A stretch of 64,000 nt of DNA from Oreohelix idahoensis (taxonomy: Eukaryota > Mollusca > Gastropoda > Stylommatophora > Oreohelicidae). A program made the position numbers and the translations under genes. The stretch covers positions 124,001 through 188,000 of the forward strand of contig JAMPIV010005820.1 in NCBI GenBank assembly GCA_024509875.1, in the 5' to 3' direction. Within the stretch, counting starts at the first letter, position 1, and every line of letters starts with the position of its first letter. The notes beneath the pieces are model-generated. The model did no database searches and had not been told where the DNA came from. It saw only the letters and a program-made list of their open reading frames with translations. Positions 10,715 to 20,507 of the stretch are shown piece by piece.

Positions 10715-11490
10715 CATATGCTGAATCTAATGACTGACTTTGTGGACCAGATTATTTAAATGTTAATTCTAATGAACTAATTATGTCTAAACTATTTTCA
10801 CATGTTAATTCTAATGACTAATGTTTGTCTAAACTATTTTCACATGTTAATTCTAATGACTAATTTTTGTCTAAACTATTTTCTTATGTTAATTCTAATG
10901 ACTAATTTTGTCTAAATTATTTTCACATGTTAATTCTAATGACTAATTTTGTCTAAACTATTTTCACATGTTAATTCTAATGATTAATTTTGTCTAAAGT
11001 TTTTCGCATGTTAATTCTAATGACTAATTTTGTCTAAACTATTTTCACATGTTAATTCTAATGACTAATTTTTGTCTAAACTATTTTCACATGTTAATTC
11101 TAATGACTAATTTTGTCTAAACTATTTTCACATGTTAATTCTAATGACTAATTTTATCTACACTTTTCTACATGTTAATTCTAATGACTACTTGTGCCTA
11201 GAATACGTTCCCATGATTGTTCTAATCACTGCTTTAGTCTACTTTTTTTTTTAAATTATTATTCTAATGACCGCTTCTGTCTAGAATATTTTCACATGCT
11301 GATTGTAATGACTACTTTTGTCTAGGATATTTTCACATTTTGATTCTAATGACCACTTTTGTCTACCTCGTTTTCACATGCTGATTATAATGACTACTTT
11401 TTTTCTGCACTACTTTTACATGATGGCTTTATTGTCTATTTTGTCTCACCATTATTTTCACACGATGACTTTAATGACTACGGTTTTTTT
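10715..11490 (+). repeat. Minisatellite of about 41 bp, near 19 units
   Basis: The core unit holds ACATGTTAATTCTAATGACT then AATTTTGTCTAAACTATTTTC. The middle units (10790-11150) are nearly identical and both edges decay progressively, the usual picture for an array homogenised at its centre. Confidence 0.9.
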
Positions 11491-11499
11491 CAACCACTG

Positions 11500-13560
11500 T
11501 TGAGATGTTATATCTAGAACTCGAGGTTTTGTGCTGTAAACGTGTAGAAGGTAATTTGTCAATTTTAAACATGTGTTCGTGTGGCCATCAATCAAGTTTG
11601 TAGATTTTGTTTGTTTGTTTGTTTTCTTCGCGTGAGATCTTTGAGAAGCGCTTTATACATTTAGTGTATGCTGTGTTAATGAGAACGAAATATTTCGCTT
11701 AAAAAAACATAAATAAAGCCCAAGAGCCAGGGATCGAGACCTCCAGGACAAGCCAGAGTTCTCTGGGAGGACAACACTGGACACTCTCTGTGACGTATAA
11801 TGGAAAAAGAGCCTACAGTAATCTGACAGTCTTTTGTGACCTCGTAGCGTTCTAGGATTTGCTAGCAAAACCATGCATTTACAGCCTGTGTTTACTCACT
11901 TTTTCGTCACGCCTCTTTTCTTTGAACATAAGCAAACGAAGTGTTTACAAACTTTCATGACCTGCCAGTCATAACAGGTAGCCATTCAGGTTTGTTTACC
12001 TCGGCTCCTCACGCGAGCTTATCTGTCAATCATACGATACCTGACAGACCGCACGTGAATAACACATAATCTTTTGAAGTTCGTACTCGGAAAAAGTCAG
12101 AAACCCGTGGGCTCTTTGATCTTTGGAAGCGGGCATTCGTACAGAGAAGACCCGTTAGACGTAAGAATTCTTCTGATGTCGGTTAGCAACGCTCGATGGA
12201 AGACCGATCATAAGCCTTTGTCTGGGAACTCTGAATTGATTCTTCGTTACTCACACAATAGTGCGAAAAGTAACATCATCTATAGATCAGAGAAACATAA
12301 TGATATATAACTGTGTTTTCTTAAACCTGCTATCAGTTATCACTCAGAAATTTTGGATAGTCTAAGCACGTAGTTCTAGAACCATTGCGGAAAATGTGTT
12401 AATAGCATTCGTGGGGATTTTCATTCTGATTTTCTGGTAATAGAAATTAGTGTTTACGTGTTTAAAAGAGTTAGCTTTTACCAATAAAAAGTGTTAGCTT
12501 TTAATACTATAATTCACTTTGATTTTCTAGCGTTAAAACTAGTGAAATAAAATAACGCGTAGCTATTTCATACCAGATGTTCAGATATCTTGTTAATTTT
12601 CACCACACGCTTTCTCACACAAGAAGAGCTGGTTTTAGCTGACTGGTTAAATGCTAGGCGCGACTGATAGTGACAGAAAAGAATTCACGTTTTATTTAAT
12701 TGTGCGTATTTATTATAAGTGCCTATTATTTAATATCACACGACTAAACTATCAGACGCCGACCAAATTAATAGCTACTAACGACCAGCGATAGTTTTTG
12801 ATAATTGACATTGTCCGCTGATCGTTAAGCTCGAGCAAGAGGGCGGAGAGTCGCATAACTCGTCCAACCTACACTCGCGACGGGCGATAGGGTAGGCTAA
12901 AGACACCGTGAAAGTAGCATTTTTCCATAAATGTTTCTTATATATTCCTAGCAGACCTGATCAAGGGCGTCCAGCGGTCTTCTTTTTTTTTTCTTTTACT
13001 GATTGGTTAATGTTGTCTCCTTTCTTGCTTTGTGCGTCACCAATTTCATTGGTGAGCAAGTATTTGCCAACGATACCTGAGAAACATTTTAACTTGTAAC
13101 TTTAACTGGACTTACCAAACCCAGCAATATTTGTTCAATTTTATCAGCCAACTGGGGTGTGGAGAAAATATTCCCGACTTCTGACAGTCGTATTCAATCG
13201 TAGCATCCAAAATTTACGCTGTTTCAGAATCGGCACTCTACCATAGAGCCAGCCGATAGGATTATCATCATCATCATATGTAACATTTTTAGCAACCAGA
13301 TGTTTCCCAATACTGGAAGTATTTTCCTCTTTTAACTGTGAACTCCAAGATCACGTTTCTACATCAAATATTGGCTGTGACATTTTGTGCATCCATGAAA
13401 AACTCACACCAGATTCGGCATTCACCTCGCTAGTCTTTATTTGTTAGAGGATGGACTGGGGCCAATTTGGGAAATAAACCTGACATTTTCTAAAGTCATA
13501 ATAATTTGTATTTCCAAGGGATATCACCAAGAGTAGGTAAGAGTGATTGAGTGGCCACTG
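11500..13560. other. Intergenic, no gene recognised
   Basis: Mostly AT-rich DNA without a credible ORF. Small simple-sequence runs (GTTTGTTTGTTTG near 11610, T-run near 12980) are present. Confidence 0.4.
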
Positions 13561-13599
13561 TATGAAAGAGAGAGAGAGAGTGAATATTTTTCTTTGTTA

Positions 13600-13985
13600 C
13601 AGGGACTTTACAAAATCGGATTTGCTTAAACTTGTTAACTTTACTAGGTAGCCTATAGTAGGAACTTGTTTACTTTACTGTCTACTCTGTACCATAGTGC
13701 AAACCTTCGACCTTCGGGTTATTAATTTTTAGGTTCTTTTCTCCATAAGGGGAGGGCACATTTATTCTGCTATTTCATATGTATGTAACTCTGATTTTTT
13801 TATTTGATCTTTCTTTAGATATTTGATGTTGTCAAGTTTAAATGATAATAAACAACAAAAGAAACTTAACTTTGTGTGTTGGTCAGACCCATACCCAATT
13901 AACCGTAGGTTTTCACGTTTGTGTGTCTTAATGTCACATAGCTGTGCGTGTGTGTAGTTAAACTTATATTTATACGTAAGAGGAG
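13600..13985 (+). repeat. Probable LTR relic
   Basis: The segment TGTGTTGGTCAG followed by TTCACGTTTGTGTGTCTTA and a GTGTGTGTAG run (about 13875-13960) recurs at 30335-30440 and in part at 29805-29905, each time just downstream of an AATAAA-like region. The E3 LTR has a related arrangement near 33760-33870 (AATAAA, GTGTGTTGGATATACCC, TAATATAGTTTGTATC). This suggests the R/U5 part of decayed Gmr1-like LTRs. No second LTR or coding remnant was found nearby. Confidence 0.35.
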
Positions 13986-14404
13986 GTCAATATTGTCTTG
14001 TACTAACTTATAGTCGTATAGATAAGCTGGAATAGAGAAACTTACTCATTCCAGAGACATTTCTTCTCCTTAAGCTATCAAAACGTTAAATCTATTTCCC
14101 ACATCTTTTTCTCACGTACTTATCACCATCTACTCTACTCAGACGGGACAAAAATAACTCACAACCTATCTGTACGACACTCTCTAAGAGATCGAGAACT
14201 AGCCTGGAACAAGGCAATGAGGAAGACAGCAGATAGGGTAGGATGGTGATCTCTCTTACAAAACTCTACACCCACGGGTAAAATATGAACGACTAAGTAA
14301 GTACACATAAATACAGAATCACATATGAAGATACTCAGTTAAAGCAGGCTTAAAATATTCAAAAAGAGTGCATTTATGTGAAACAAAATTAGGTTAAATT
14401 TATT

Positions 14405-15652
14405 TTCACGGATTGCCTCCCATTAGCTCTGCAGTGGTGGCCCACCAGTGGCCAAAACTCAAGAGTATCTAAAGTGGGTCTACAAAGGTGTCTACCTTAG
14501 CACAAGATTACTCTTGGCCGAGTAGCAGATAGAAGGATAAGGATGCTTCTATCTCAAGCGAATGTCCACGAGATGTTTTCAGAAGTCAAGAACAATGCTG
14601 CATAGAGCAGAGCACTATTAACTTATATCCGATCCGTAGCCTTCTGTGAAGAATTAAGCAATGGTTTTAGCCCGTTCAAGCCCCCAGCTGGTGTAAATCA
14701 AGCGAAATTATTTTTTAAGTATTTGCTATATAGATGTAAATATATGTCTAGATTATATATATATAAAGGAGTCTTGCTCATTCGTTTGCTTTCATACCTA
14801 TAATAACTGAATCAACAATGATTGTTTTGTTTTGAAATAACATGTAACAAATTTTATAATTAACTAGTTTTAACAGGTTAAAATAACGATGGAATGATGG
14901 TGAATTTTCAAATTTATATAAAATTGTCTCCACTGAGACTCAGTTTGAGGATATTTAAAAAAAACAACTGTCCTTTTGCTGTTTCCTTAATAAACTTAGC
15001 TGGTCTAAGTGAGTTCTGCGTCCGTGGTTTCAAAAATTCTTCTGTGATGAGGGCTGTTCCACACAACTCGTCGAATGTAGGCGGTTAGTGTTGATGCAAT
15101 GCTTTTAACTCACATATAGTGGCGTAGAAACTTTAATCTTGTAGCTTCGTACCATGAGCTTTAGGGAAAATAAAAGAGCAAAAGCCTCTGCTAAGTACAT
15201 TTGTATGCTGCAAATTAACAGGCGCAATGTCTCGCAGTACACCCACCAATGTTAGCCTCTCTAAATAGACCTTTTGAGTATACACAAAGTAACTCAGGGA
15301 AGATGATTAGAAATTACCAATATTCTTCTGGGTATTAAACTGGGAAACTATGGACTTGGACAGCGCGATGGCACTAGCTTACCGGAATTACAATTAACAG
15401 GGTACATATATCTCACAAAATGATACTATACACTTGATGAACATGGGATGTAATCATCACTCATCACTGCTCCATTCGAAGTCTGGGGTCCCCTCTGCTC
15501 TCGGTTTTCTGCATGACTAGCGAATTGTACTTTTACACACACTTGCCAATGAAAGTCAAAGTCTGTTCCGGCTCTCATATCAAGCCAGTGGTAAGCTCTT
15601 TAGAACTATATGGGTCGGGGTGTTAAATCATAATATCCCGCACGTGTTTTAA
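14405..15652 (-). repeat. Unclassified dispersed repeat, copy 2, left part
   Basis: This is the inverted and diverged counterpart of about 7013-8437. It begins at CACGGATTGCCTCCC (the complement of the copy 1 right end) and runs to the TTAA at 15649-15652. About 360 bp between roughly 15105 and 15470 has no clear counterpart in copy 1. The rest of copy 2 resumes at 25341, after a transposon and E2. Confidence 0.65.
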
Positions 15653-16318
15653 CACATTAATTACCGAGTTGAAAAACACTGTAGCGTAGTTAAATGTCGT
15701 TCTCATTTTCACCCAGTGGTGTACGCACAAAGTAAGCTGTAGTTTACGTAATTGTTTACAGATTTTTATGAACTACACGTCATTTAAAGATAAATTAATG
15801 TAGTATTACAATAAGCTAAAAAAACTATGTTTACATGTATAGTAAATATTATTAGTAATATTAATTGATTCAGAGACAAACAAAGATCAACTTACCAACA
15901 TGTTGTTTGTTTCTAAGGCAGGTAATGTCTTTATGTAGGTAATTACAGTTAAGTATATCCAATTACAAGAAAAACAAGCTCGAGGACAGACATACTGACT
16001 AATATTTACACTATTGGTAGCTTATATAATCACACCTAAACCACTTCCATAAAATCTCAAAATTTGCATGCAGACCTGCTTCACGAGATGGGACGAAACG
16101 AAAACTGTTTAATTTTCACTCTCAATAACTTGCTGCCGTTGTTTTCGTTCTTTATTTATATTATTTCCTGCACCATTTGTAACTCTAATCGAGGTGTTTG
16201 CTATTTCACGGCCCTCCGATAGCCGAGGACTTGCAATATTTTCACTATCATAACCGATTGCGCCCCACCACTATCAAAATCACTTTTTCAATCAATGTGC
16301 GCACCGTTTTCACTCTTG

Positions 16319-16323
16319 TCCTC
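16319..16323 (+). other. E2 target site duplication, left copy
   Basis: TCCTC lies directly before the 5' LTR and is repeated at 24969-24973 directly after the 3' LTR. Confidence 0.9.
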
Positions 16324-18246
16324 TGTAGCAAAATCTGTGAGATAATCGCTTATTTCAGTAAGATTTTAGTCCTATGATGAATAAATACACCAGCCCTCAG
16401 GTGTCTGACTGGTTTCATCTTCATCGCCAGTAGGGCGATGCCTTTTGTGCAGTGGGAATACTAAGAAAATGACCCACCGTAAAAATTTAACACGCTTTAG
16501 TTTCGGTTTCGAAAAAAACGTTAATAAACCTTTTAACATCTCGCCGATCTGCTGCACGAAACGGGGGGGAAAAGCTTGTAATTAACGACTTGCCGTCGTT
16601 TGAATTAACGTAATATGTTAACTTTAACACTAAAATTTGTAATAATTCGGACATTTCACAGTAGTAAGAACGTGGCGATTGTAAATATTAACGCAAAACA
16701 CTACCAAAGTTTTGAAAAACCCCTCTTCGTTCTGCACGCGGTCTCTTTAATATATACACGCTGTGGGCAAAGCCAGCAGAGGCAAACACACAGACAATTT
16801 TTTATTTCCTCCTAGCGGTAGTATTCTGACGTCACTCAAACTAGTTAATTTATTTGAATAGTGAGGAAAATGTTAGAGACAGGGAGGGAAGATGGCCGAC
16901 TTGTGTAAAATTTATATTTGACGATTGACAGTGACACAATTGAAAATCTAAACCATACTGAAACTGACCATAAAAATCATATGGTAGTATAGCTTAAAGT
17001 CCCCTGAGCAAAAATATGTTTTAAAAAAATATGGTAGTCCAAGTATTAGCCAAGTTATTGAGAAATACTAAATGTCTACGGACGCTTGACCGGACAGACT
17101 GTTGTTCTTGCTCGTTATACATAACGTTAGTGGGGACGCTAGTTTAAAAAAAAGAGGCATTGTAGTAATTCAAATTCTATTAGTTGGTATAAGAGTATAG
17201 GAGTACAAGAGGAGAGATAGGAAAAATATAACCAAAACGAAACATCTTTTTCTATTAGGCATAACTAACGCAGACTAACCAATGGACTAAGAGGCACATA
17301 GTTTGTTGGAATTGTTTTTTTTTTTCAAACTAAATTTAAAAAGTTGTAGTAGTGCCTTCTTTCATTGGTCAGCTCAAATAGATATTGGCAAAAGGCATAG
17401 TGGTCTCTTGGCCATTTGACTAGAAAATTTTATTCAAACAACTACGTTGAGATCAGATGTGATAACTTGTAAAATTAACTACTAATTCACTATCTGGACG
17501 CGGCAGAGCAAAACTGAGGCCATATTCTTTGCCAGTCAACGTTATTTGTGACATATTTGTTTGAACTAGTGAGTTTTTATTTCCTGTTACCATCCGGTGA
17601 CAGGAAACCTGATGAGTGGGTTTAAAGTCTCCATTAAAAAGTTTAAGCTGTCAGCTGATAGCCTGAAGGAGCTTACGTGTGGGTGCTGATTGACATTGTC
17701 TCTACATTGATATACTGACTTATATTCGACCTACGAAGAATCCCAGGTGACAAGTTATCAGCTGGAACCTCTGACATTTCATCCTAAGAAAATAATTCCT
17801 ATCAAAATAACATTGAATTATATGGGGCTTGATGTAAACAACAGCTCCTCATAACAAATGACAATAACTAACAACTATTAAAGTTTGATTCTGTGAATAC
17901 ACCTATAGGAAATCTATATTTACATATATTTATAGGACAAAGTGTCCATATTTTTAGTTACAACATTATATGTAAATATATTTCCTCATTTTCAAAGACC
18001 TGTCCAAAAGAAGTTGGCGGGACAGGCAGATTAAATTGTAAAAAGAAAAAAAACATTCAAATTTTCAAAGAAAACTTTAACCACTGTCTTATTCATTGTA
18101 TCATAGTGAGTTAAAGTGTATTGTGTTGATGTACCATCATCTTCATTTCACCCCTAGACACTAGAGACATCATACACCAGCCACTAGAATCAAAATACGG
18201 ACTGTGTAAGATCTAGGGAGGTAGCGTTAGGTTCCCTGATCAATAT

Positions 18247-18278
<32 letters not shown>

Positions 18279-18395
18279 TCCTTTTACAGTCAGGGACCTA
18301 CATGTGCTTGACCTCACACAGTTAACACAGACACAACTATCTTTCTTGTTAGGTATAACATCTTAACCTCCCCAGCAAAAATTGCATTTGCTACA
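16324..18395 (+). repeat. E2 5' LTR
   Basis: The LTR starts TGTAGC and ends GCTACA, a perfect 6-bp terminal inverted repeat. Its length of 2072 bp is long for a gypsy LTR. It contains an (ATC)n run near 18246-18278 that is longer than in the 3' LTR (24838-24854). It has no ORF conserved between both LTRs beyond a short 66-71 aa frame near 16615 and 23208. Confidence 0.95.
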
Positions 18396-18400
18396 TAAAT

Positions 18401-18418
18401 TGGGGGCTCGTCCGGGAT
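18401..18418 (+). promoter_or_regulatory. E2 primer-binding site, tRNA-Pro type
   Basis: TGGGGGCTCGTCCGGGAT lies five bases after the 5' LTR. It is the same 18 bases as the primer-binding site of murine leukaemia virus, which pairs with the 3' end of tRNA-Pro. E3 has the same site at 34133-34150. Confidence 0.9.
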
Positions 18419-18612
18419 AGGAACTTTTAGTACTACATATATTAGGGTCCTGGTCTGGGATTTAGCTATAACAACATTTATATTTACCCAGGGAATCCCC
18501 ATTATTATTATTGCCCTAGATTTGGGAATTGATGAAGTGTCAGAGCCTGGATTAATTAATTAAAAATTGTATTTGTTTAGAAATTGATTTAGAACATTTT
18601 AGTATTTATCAG

Positions 18613-19959
18613 ATGGCGCATTTGGCCAAGTTTCTCTCTGCTGCTGTGCAGACTGCAAAAGAGATGAATATGGAAGGTCAAGTTTTGATTGACTATGTCA
18701 CCTCAGAATGTGATAAGTTTATTGCTAGGGAAGAACATAGGTTAGCTGAAGAGAGGAGAATGCAGTTAGAAGATGCCAGAGAAATGAAACGTTTACAAAT
18801 TGAGGCTGAGAAGGAGGCTAGGGCTTTAGAGGCAGAAGAAAAACGACTGCAAAGGGAAGCAGAAGAAAAGAGACTGGCTGCCGAAAGGGAAGCAGACGAA
18901 AAACGACTGCAAAGGGAAGCAGAGGCAGAAGATAAAAGGTTGCAGAGGGAGCATGAGTTGCGACTAAGGGAGTTGGAGTTGCAAGGCCATGCTCCTGAAA
19001 ATGGTCACAGTCCCTCTACCTCTGATACGACTGCTAGTCAGGGGGCCTCCAACTCAGCTATGGGGTTTCATTTAGATTATTTTGTTGAGAGAGATGATGA
19101 CATTGAATCATATCTAAGTAGGTATGAGGTATTAGCTACAACTTATGGGCTAGAAAAAGAGAGATGGAGCTTTAAGTTATCCCAAGGTCTTCGGGGAACA
19201 GCTTATGAAGTGTTTTCAAAAATAAGCAGGGATGACCAAGACAATTATGACATGTTAAAGCAGGCTCTGTTGTTAAGATACGAAAAGCATGGTGAACTTT
19301 ACAGGAAAAAGTTTAGAAATGCCAAGCTACTGTCGGGTGAGACTTATCACCAGTTCTCTGCACGGTTGGAGACTTACTTGGAAAAATGGACTGCTCTGGG
19401 GAAAACCCAAGATCTTAAAGAAATGATCCTTATTGAGCAATTAAGAGAGTCCATGGCTCCAGACTTGAGAAAGTTTCTCATGAAACAGGGTGCAGAGAGG
19501 CTGGGTGAGTTACTTAATGTCGCTGAGAGGTATCAGGCAGCCCAGGCAGAGGTAGCTGGCACCAAAAAGAAGCATGTAGATAATTATAGGGCCCCACAAA
19601 ACTCAAATAGGTTTGATAATAAAGATCAGGGTAACAAGTTTAAGCCAAATTTTGATAGGCCACGCAATGATAATAAACATAAAAACTCACAGTTCAATGA
19701 CAGGAAATATGAGGAAAGAAAACCCCTTTATCAAAATAGATACTATTGCAAATGGTGTAAGAGAGAGGGTCATGACACCAAATTTTGTACTAGGAAACCT
19801 TCTGGATGTGCTGCGATGAAGTTGGGGAACAAGGAAGAAAAGGTAAAACCTACTGGACAGCAGAACCTTATCATCCCCCAGTATGTGAGGACGTGGTATG
19901 TAATGGAGTCACAATTAGGTACCTTTACGATACCGGTTTGGATTTCGATTCCGTTGTGA
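18613..19959 (+). CDS. gag: E2 Gag (coiled coil, SCAN-like capsid, zinc knuckle)
   Basis: The ORF is 448 aa. Residues about 37-126 are a highly charged predicted coiled coil (repeats of EEKRLQREAE type). Residues about 150-310 resemble the gypsy capsid. Within them, 229-308 (KKFRNAKLLSGETYHQF through LNVAERY) resembles the SCAN domain, including the MILIEQL helix that matches SCAN ILELLVLEQF. After a basic Asn-rich linker a CCHC zinc knuckle is visible (C379, C382, H387, C392), expected to bind element RNA. The last 150 bases overlap the protease ORF, which lies in the -1 frame, so Gag-Pol is presumably made by -1 frameshifting. The start is the first Met after the leader and is followed by a plausible helical N-terminus. 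Confidence 0.92.
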   Translation: MAHLAKFLSAAVQTAKEMNMEGQVLIDYVTSECDKFIAREEHRLAEERRMQLEDAREMKRLQIEAEKEARALEAEEKRLQREAEEKRLAAEREADEKRLQREAEAEDKRLQREHELRLRELELQGHAPENGHSPSTSDTTASQGASNSAMGFHLDYFVERDDDIESYLSRYEVLATTYGLEKERWSFKLSQGLRGTAYEVFSKISRDDQDNYDMLKQALLLRYEKHGELYRKKFRNAKLLSGETYHQFSARLETYLEKWTALGKTQDLKEMILIEQLRESMAPDLRKFLMKQGAERLGELLNVAERYQAAQAEVAGTKKKHVDNYRAPQNSNRFDNKDQGNKFKPNFDRPRNDNKHKNSQFNDRKYEERKPLYQNRYYCKWCKREGHDTKFCTRKPSGCAAMKLGNKEEKVKPTGQQNLIIPQYVRTWYVMESQLGTFTIPVWISIPL

Positions 19960-20507
19960 GTGCGCACTTGGTGAACCCGGATCAGTATACCACAGAAACA
20001 GTGGAGATTCAAGGGGCGACCAAGGACCTACCACTCATGAAACTTCCCATTGCAAGGATAACGGTGAAAACTCGCAATGTGGAAGGGATAATCAGAGCAG
20101 CAGTGATAGACGCACCCATTTACCCTCTGATATTGGGATGTCGTTATGTCTTCTTGGGGAATCCCAAGAGACCTGTGGTTCTGGCAGCAGCCCAGACCCG
20201 TTCACAATCCAGAAAGGAAGAAGATAAGCCGATAAATACTCATCCAGAGGAGATGAGGAAGGCACAGGCTGAAGATAGTACACTCAAGCCTTGCTTTAAG
20301 AAATTACCTAAATGCCACACACCTCCAAGCAAAGGGGATTATTATATGAAGAACAAATTGTTGTACAGGAAGACCGGAAATGGAACAAATGGTCACAGCC
20401 AACTGGTACTTCCAACTTCATATCGGGAGAGAGTGTTGGAATTAGGACATGCAGTTCCCTTTAGTGGTCACAGGGGAACAGCTTTACATCCTTGTGGGGA
20501 AGCATAA
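19806..20507 (+). CDS. pro: E2 aspartic protease and integrase zinc-finger remnant
   Basis: This frame is -1 relative to gag and overlaps its end. The true upstream limit is set by frameshifting, not by the Met shown. The retropepsin active site is DTG at residues 42-44 (nucleotides 19929-19937, YLYDTG), and the flap/C-terminal ILG is at 109-111 (LILGCRYVF). Downstream comes a linker and the start of the integrase zinc-binding region (ELGHAVPFSGHRG, with its two His). There the sequence falls apart: compared with E3, about 175 nt are missing before IFTRLGF, and the frame changes. The protease should cut the Gag-Pol precursor. It looks intact, but its product would no longer be joined to a complete integrase. 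Confidence 0.85.
   Translation: MCCDEVGEQGRKGKTYWTAEPYHPPVCEDVVCNGVTIRYLYDTGLDFDSVVSAHLVNPDQYTTETVEIQGATKDLPLMKLPIARITVKTRNVEGIIRAAVIDAPIYPLILGCRYVFLGNPKRPVVLAAAQTRSQSRKEEDKPINTHPEEMRKAQAEDSTLKPCFKKLPKCHTPPSKGDYYMKNKLLYRKTGNGTNGHSQLVLPTSYRERVLELGHAVPFSGHRGTALHPCGEA

Noticed and set aside
16615..16815. ORF repeated at 16615 and 23208 as a small conserved gene
   Set aside because: Both copies are inside the E2 LTRs and diverge at the end of the frame.
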